Assembly: GCF_030817655.1 (NCBI RefSeq)
Contig: NZ_JAUSZM010000003.1
Location: 2,294,001-2,358,000 of the forward strand
Direction: 5' to 3'
DNA: 64,000 nt
Source: Streptomyces sp. V4I2
GTDB lineage: Bacteria; Actinomycetota; Actinomycetes; Streptomycetales; Streptomycetaceae
A model generated the notes under the pieces. It made no database searches. It had not been told where the DNA came from and saw nothing but the letters and a program-made list of their open reading frames with translations. Numbering within the stretch: position 1 is the first letter of the stretch; each line of letters starts with the position of its first letter. Below are positions 61,101 through 64,000 of the stretch, piece by piece. A program made the position numbers and the translations under genes.

Positions 61101-61971
61101 CGGCCGAGGCCCGCCGACGCTCCTCCTCGATCTCCTCGGCCGCCCCGGGCACGGCCAGCGGCGCCGCCGCGGCCTCCGACGGCAGCGGTCCGGCCTGCTC
61201 CGTCTCCTCCACGGCCGCCAACAGCCGGTCGAGCACGGGCGTGGGCAGCCGCAGCTCCAACCGGTCCAGCACGATGTCCTGCACCTGCGGCGCCATCCGC
61301 GCCAGCTGCAACCGCACGCGCCCCGACCGGTCCTCCGGGTCGCCGCGCAGGGAGCGGAGCAGGCCGTTGGCCAGGCGGTCGACAAGGGTCGCCGGGTCCA
61401 GTTGCTCCATGCGGCGACGGTCGGCGTCGACGGTCGCGTACCGCAGCCAGCCGGGCGTGGCCTGACCCTGTTCGACCTGAGCGACGTCCGCGCCCGACTC
61501 CGGCTGCTGTACGAGGTCCCGCGCCGCCGACTCCGCCTCCCGCTCGATCGCCTGCTGCGGCAGGCTCACCGCGCCCAGTTCGCGGCCGGCGCGCAGGGTG
61601 CCGAGGCCGTGCGGGTTCTGGACGGTGTGCAGGAGTTCGTGGGCGAGGAGGCGGCGGCCCTCGTCGGTGCCGGGCTTGAAGGTGCCCTCGGCGAAGAAGA
61701 TGTCCTGGCCGACCGCGACCGCGTCCGCGCCGAGCAGGTCCGTCAGGTGTCCGGCGTCCCGGCCGGTGTGCAGGCGTACCCGGCTCAGGTCGTGGCCGAG
61801 GCGTTCCTCCAACTCCCGCCGTACGCCGGGATCGAGAGGCTGGCCGGCGCCGCTGACGATGTTCTTGGGCTCAGGGGTACGGGACTTGGCGGCACGTTCC
61901 TTGCGCTTACGGCGGCGCTGTTCGGCCGACTGTTCGGAACGGTCGTCCTGCGACTGGGCGTTGGCGGTCAC
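55150..61971 (-). CDS. Giant DUF4157 protein, probable injection-system cargo/toxin
   Basis: A 2273-residue protein in blocks. DUF4157 (about 40-120) has DIFFAEGTFKPGTDEGRRLL and HELLHTVQ (111-118). A Glu/Gln/Asp-rich disordered linker runs about 280-940, and Ala/Gly/Pro and Lys-rich parts to about 1150. Charged coiled coil covers 1150-1270. Amphipathic and hydrophobic helices cover 1270-1620 (IIGVMVVEKVVAKLIPGAGW). An Arg/Asp/Pro-rich linker reaches about 1880. The C-terminal cassette (1885-2273) has MHMLPARLGGHASTSNLVPA (from 2078), like DNA/RNA non-specific endonucleases, then a helix-hairpin-helix (ININTAAAPTIRAATGIS, from 2190). DUF4157 proteins are known companions of eCIS loci. GC falls in the last 1 kb. 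GTG at 61971 overlaps the upstream stop by 4 bases. Delivery as a toxin is inferred. Confidence 0.75.
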   Translation of the reverse strand: MTANAQSQDDRSEQSAEQRRRKRKERAAKSRTPEPKNIVSGAGQPLDPGVRRELEERLGHDLSRVRLHTGRDAGHLTDLLGADAVAVGQDIFFAEGTFKPGTDEGRRLLAHELLHTVQNPHGLGTLRAGRELGAVSLPQQAIEREAESAARDLVQQPESGADVAQVEQGQATPGWLRYATVDADRRRMEQLDPATLVDRLANGLLRSLRGDPEDRSGRVRLQLARMAPQVQDIVLDRLELRLPTPVLDRLLAAVEETEQAGPLPSEAAAAPLAVPGAAEEIEEERRRASAEEQQEAEERTDADRDGDVVGRQEDDGRSGSGGQRDEEAEDSAGAADAADQEGAPGEKGAARDREVSAGQQQERSQEQQEDRNASGQDAQKDAADERQGAANAETEQKEQDQSDEREAEEESEGAQGEATPEPEKQAGEQEPPQSEGAGGSEAAARQAAAPGTVDRSGAEPGERTRTGGGTAPARAVGDPSNEEDADDEPLGLESVAEDDTEASDAEPDEQGGTGSVPDIDLVGATPAAKNPTLVEQRKKDPARPMSPAAVETPAVPSGPEQGATATGTSRDAGSDAAENDSEDQDLFAALSVEQDSGAGEDSGADSESRAGDATAAPLAESADRDWDRKQTEAQREDADARRRDEEARTADGAPGGGTTPGPGETAPPGQLDKAGEDARKQEPGTSPSGSAASGGDSRKGGTEEQGGGRGTDTAGAQQKQSKETGAGPQESAGRGDNRSEQGDSAQASVPAPAPEPGARDVTEGRGPATSAGPETGPDRVSTPGPAAAPKLAPGNGPSPLSAGPEAATNTPKAAQAPASGASTGSRARPTGSKRAAARQVAKNARRGGGGGGGRTASAPAPVRSGGRSGGRSAPAGGAKPKKEAPAPDVSNATPESGLATAGSLKPHQALETLKGVDGAVGRSVEKERSTLRKAPPTTQRPSGSPRTVPGGPTPAAPGTYTNAKVARTEATPGKTPEITGDQKPEGEVPGANVPEPSWWDIAVTIGAQLFGKLLKEILPLDDLIDSILGLPTKDEGLQNARVGDAPRLPLEDDSDPQRTDEQSGKLDERKTELHQAGRDDAARPMGEDQLYPDVPKETLTGKVAGGKKGGKSSGPRSVSGGVPIESASAVAEHDRGPQIQAGFAEGRNKMGQERQAKDKKATDDRKQHDEDLKREVDASGKKQADARDKGRSDISDSRDRWRKEQDDKVAEIDDKKGKKYDKVREDVKKKEEDTDKDVDKRTEDDNKKIETEQTTAEQDAEKKQNEGKDDADNWLEDAIEKLKEFFEGLKNAIKGIFEKARKAVTDLIDQFKQQVFKLIDDARNWVIDQINTFADALIALGDELLADYPAMRDKWRNTIDGARDWAVQKVNEFADALKEVAGKLLDGLCGALLAGLDLLETGLLAAVDVAESVTVSALEFGAAVVSGLGEWAAIFNDIVSDPGDWISKAGAAAETGAKEHLFNEIKTAVKAWFNQKVQEIIGVPMEDFQELVSGGVTVDQMAQMAWDEAVPQLPFIIGVMVVEKVVAKLIPGAGWVMAVIDALQTAWGALSEILAAFGLFMDFLKSVKSGNGALPFAKAVAAGVVALLELIYEFLIEGVSRFMGKVAERLGGMLKNLRTKKDKPGQPDTPDQPSTPNKPKDEKPKDEQRQDEKPKDDDPTATNKPADRRPAPRKPSPNKTSRPQSKPRPGKRSSPEKKPRPAHTTRPKKRRDDDERRAEGRDVNAARRRAKDAERRTRDEDRKDRTDRPTRRGPARDTLRPDRRRDDDRDRDPRTNRPDERRRTTDDRRQDDDRSTDRRRDTDRDRRPGDRARRRVRRARQTVKSAVNRARRAVGRLFGKTRRRIGGRLNDRLRRLREQWRRRQDRDRTRDRDRGRQREQEGRRDYDLPYVRFRTMDGDPHTLLFKGKGKSADLATRSRLQDIQEYFDGWRKEIAQLKDSDPALWARQDQALKSSTDQHKVVERGQDALPPSRSTYGISSKPLGDRAFQLQLENLKAQMEYLAELLEQRQSAEGEPPLPPTVLPPFADGPLAYSFKASYIKESTPAGTEAENRTGALPEGWNAVPTANDERKNNWVRMHMLPARLGGHASTSNLVPARKINNNDAANVVEHPAARSLGHVIKGVGPTGGKERMIWYDVDISYWPTHAGFPKNVNVTWGGYRVENHQWIRERNSKGSWPGKFDPPGKPSTININTAAAPTIRAATGISPHFAEAIVKIRDTGVVFSKFQELIRALQTRQDLGGAGGVVSGGVNENRGAAIEQLKNAEHILRYKD

Positions 61972-62303
61972 CGGGTCACCTCCCCGTGGCCGCTGAGGCC
62001 CTCGTGCACGGCCCGCGCCAGTTCCTGGCCGAGGCGGCGGGCGGACAGGCCGGCGGGCAGGGGCGCGAGGCCGGTCAGCGCGTCGACGGTGAGGGCGCCG
62101 TCGGCCGCCAGCGGTACGCCGTGTTCCCGGACCAGGCGGGTCAGTTCGCGTTCGAAGGCGACCGAGACATGCTCGGGGTCGGCGCGGAAGCCGTCGAGCA
62201 CCAGCTCCCCGATGTCCACGCGTATCGCCGAGGGCGCCTTGGTGCCACCGTTCCCGCTGTTCCCGCCGTTCCCGCCGTTCCCGCCCATCCGCTTCACACC
62301 CAT
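61968..62303 (-). CDS. Small Gly/Asn-rich injection-system protein
   Basis: A 111-residue protein. Residues 1-25 are a GGN repeat (GGNGGNGGNSGNGGT). The rest looks helical, with PSAIRVDIGELVLDGFRADP and LAPLPAGLSARRLGQELARA. No named family is recognised. It overlaps the ATPase gene by 10 bases and the giant DUF4157 gene by 4 (GTGA), so it is made next to the cargo and could be a loading adaptor or chaperone. Confidence 0.7.
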   Translation of the reverse strand: MGVKRMGGNGGNGGNSGNGGTKAPSAIRVDIGELVLDGFRADPEHVSVAFERELTRLVREHGVPLAADGALTVDALTGLAPLPAGLSARRLGQELARAVHEGLSGHGEVTR

Positions 62304-64000
62304 CCCCGGACCTCCGTCGGCGTCAGGGAGCGCTCCAGCTTCAGATACTCCGTGCGGGCCGCCGCGAGCATGTGCCGCATCTGGAGGCGATCGCCCTCCT
62401 CGGCGGCCAGGAACGCGCCGGACAGCGCGATGTTGCGGATCGAGCCGCCCGCGACGGTGAGCCGGGCCAGCAGCGCGGGGTCGATGTCCTTCACGGGTGC
62501 CTGGGGCGGCAGCACCCGGCGCCAGATCTCCGCGCGTTCGTCCTCCGCCGGGAAGGGGAAGTCGACGACGAAGCGGATGCGGCGCAGGAAGGCCGTGTCG
62601 AGGGCCTTCTTCATGTTGGTGGTGAGGATGGCGAGGCCCCGGTAGGCCTCCATCCGCATCAGCAGGTAGCTGACCTCCAGGTTGGCGTACCGGTCGTGGC
62701 TGTCCTTGACCTCGCTGCGCTTGCCGAAGAGGGCGTCGGCCTCGTCGAACAGGAGCAGCGCGCCGCCGCGTTCGGCGGCGTCGAAGACGCGGCGGAGGTT
62801 CTTCTCCGTCTCGCCGATGTACTTGCTCACGACCTGCGAGAGGTCGATGACGAACAGGTCGAGGCCCAGTTCCTTCGCCATCACCTCGGCGGCCAGCGTC
62901 TTGCCGGTGCCGGAGCCGCCCGCGAACATCGCGGTGACGCCGAGACCGCGGCGCAGGGTCGCCGCGAATCCCCACTCCTGGTGGACGGTCGCCCGCTGCC
63001 GGACATGCGCGACGATCTCGCGCAGCACGCTGGTCTGCCGCTCGTGCAGGACGAGGTCGTCCCAGCCGGCCTGAGGTTCGATGCGGCGGCCCAGCTCGTC
63101 CATGCCGATGCGGGCCTCCTCCAGCCCGGCCCGCCAGGCGAGTTGGGCGGGGTCGAGCCGGTCCTCGTACGGCAGCCGGCGGCGCACGGTGGCGGCCGCG
63201 GACCGTACGACGTGCGGTGGCAGCTGGAACTGGGCGATCAGGGACCGGAGTTCGGTGTCGTCCATGTCCGCGACGGGGTGGAACGCGTCGGACCACAGGG
63301 CGAGTTGCTCCTCGTCGTCGAGACGGGGCACGGACACCCGCGCGCCGTGCGGGCGGTCCGTACGCAGCGGGTCCTCGCTCGACACCACGACGGGTACGGC
63401 GGCCCCGGCCAGGAACGCCTCGGCCGCCGCCCGCTGGTCACGGTCCAGTTCACCCGCCTCCAGCAGCAGCGCGGCGGGCAGCAGGATCGCCTCGCGCTGC
63501 CACAGCCGGGCGAGCGCGTCCCGTTCGGCGGGGTCCGCCGGGACGTCCTCGGCACCCATCGCGTACATCCCGAGCCCGGACCGGGCGGCCGCCGCGGCGG
63601 CGATGTCGGCGCGGCTGCGCAGGTCCCCGCCGGTCACCTCGACCACCGGCACGTCGCTCCCCGTCACCCATCCCTCGGCGACCCGGCTCGCGGCCAGGTC
63701 GTACGACGGCGGCAGGCGGTCCGGCGCGGGGGAGCGGCGCAGGCGGCCGTGCAGCCGGGCGTCCAGGTAGGGCGAGCCCAGCAGGAAGTGCAGGACGCGC
63801 TCGTCGAGCCGCAGCCGGGAGGTGGTCAGCCGTGACTCGTCGTCCAGTTCGACGATCCGCCAGCGGCGCAGCGGCGCGACGGGTGTGAGGGCGCTCCAGT
63901 GCGGCTCGGCCAGCGCGGCCAGCGCGAGCGCGAAGGTGGGGAACGCCCGCTGCGGGTCGCCCGAGGCCGCGGCGCAGCGGGCGGCGGTCGTGGGGTCCAG
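62294..64000 (-). CDS. AAA+ ATPase of the injection system (Afp15/Pvc15-like, partial)
   Basis: The frame is open from the stop at 62294 to the right edge, 568 residues visible, so the start lies outside. Walker A is GGSGTGKTLAAEVMAKELG near 62885-62930. Walker B is LLLFDEADALFGKRSEV near 62710-62760. Sensor 1 is ILTTNMKKALDTAF and an arginine finger is plausible in LRRIRFVVDFPFP. About 280 residues before the AAA domain are the family's variable N-terminal part. ATPases of this type are a hallmark of eCIS and are thought to take part in sheath or cargo assembly. A GTG at 63667 would give a shorter protein, but the frame and similarity continue past it. Confidence 0.88.
   Translation of the reverse strand: MDPTTAARCAAASGDPQRAFPTFALALAALAEPHWSALTPVAPLRRWRIVELDDESRLTTSRLRLDERVLHFLLGSPYLDARLHGRLRRSPAPDRLPPSYDLAASRVAEGWVTGSDVPVVEVTGGDLRSRADIAAAAAARSGLGMYAMGAEDVPADPAERDALARLWQREAILLPAALLLEAGELDRDQRAAAEAFLAGAAVPVVVSSEDPLRTDRPHGARVSVPRLDDEEQLALWSDAFHPVADMDDTELRSLIAQFQLPPHVVRSAAATVRRRLPYEDRLDPAQLAWRAGLEEARIGMDELGRRIEPQAGWDDLVLHERQTSVLREIVAHVRQRATVHQEWGFAATLRRGLGVTAMFAGGSGTGKTLAAEVMAKELGLDLFVIDLSQVVSKYIGETEKNLRRVFDAAERGGALLLFDEADALFGKRSEVKDSHDRYANLEVSYLLMRMEAYRGLAILTTNMKKALDTAFLRRIRFVVDFPFPAEDERAEIWRRVLPPQAPVKDIDPALLARLTVAGGSIRNIALSGAFLAAEEGDRLQMRHMLAAARTEYLKLERSLTPTEVRGWV

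Overview
The window is high-GC actinobacterial DNA (about 70% G+C by eye). It is almost certainly from a Streptomyces chromosome. The gene order matches what I remember of the Streptomyces coelicolor SCO1657-SCO1676 neighbourhood: metH, gylR, glpF-glpK-glpD, a PAC2 gene, mshC, the SCO1664/DUF3090/phosphatase trio, and the chaplins chpC and chpH. Mycothiol synthesis, an F420-type LLM oxidoreductase and chaplins all fit that assignment.

Left part (1-33.7 kb) is core chromosome with small accessory insertions. A partial peptide-ABC lipoprotein and a HAD phosphatase precede metH, whose leader can form a long closing stem. The glycerol regulon follows: GylR repressor, facilitator, kinase and dehydrogenase, with matching inverted repeats upstream of gylR and glpF. 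Between glpD and the PAC2 gene lies a nucleoside / methylthioadenosine salvage cassette (phosphorylase, deaminase, GntR regulator). Its left end is a scar of three broken genes: SMI1/KNR4, mtnK and an ABC permease. A second small insertion holds a broken SMP-30-like gene, a cytoplasmic S8 protease and a glutamine-rich protein that shares a C-terminal module with that protease. Next come mshC and its conserved companions, corA, a ferritin-like gene, an LLM oxidoreductase, an aldo/keto reductase coupled to a RecD2-like protein without a recognisable P-loop, an acidic hypothetical protein, DUF5703, chpC, chpH and an M20 peptidase, ending at tRNA-Leu(GAG).

Right part (33.7-64 kb) looks accessory. 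A Pls/PosA-type single-module peptide synthetase overlaps an M1 metallopeptidase. Converging on them is a leftward operon of at least 15 genes for an extracellular contractile injection system (eCIS). In transcription order it encodes a Pvc15-type AAA+ ATPase (running off the right edge), a small glycine/asparagine-rich protein, a 2273-residue DUF4157 protein, an unrecognised protein placed like an immunity factor, a tube-associated protein, a LysM-type hub protein, gpD-like and gpV-like spike proteins, a PAAR-like tip, gp25, two giant gpJ-like baseplate proteins, a gpI-like protein, a DUF6519 protein and an amidase. Sheath and inner-tube genes are not in the window and presumably lie beyond the right edge.

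The most unusual element is the 2273-residue DUF4157 protein. It reads as a modular cargo: a DUF4157 head with an HExxH motif, a very long acidic/glutamine-rich linker, a coiled and then hydrophobic helical block, a basic linker, and a C-terminal cassette resembling a DNA/RNA endonuclease followed by a helix-hairpin-helix. The gene directly after it is less GC-rich than its neighbours and is coupled to the next baseplate gene, which suggests a toxin/immunity pair carried inside a contractile-injection operon.
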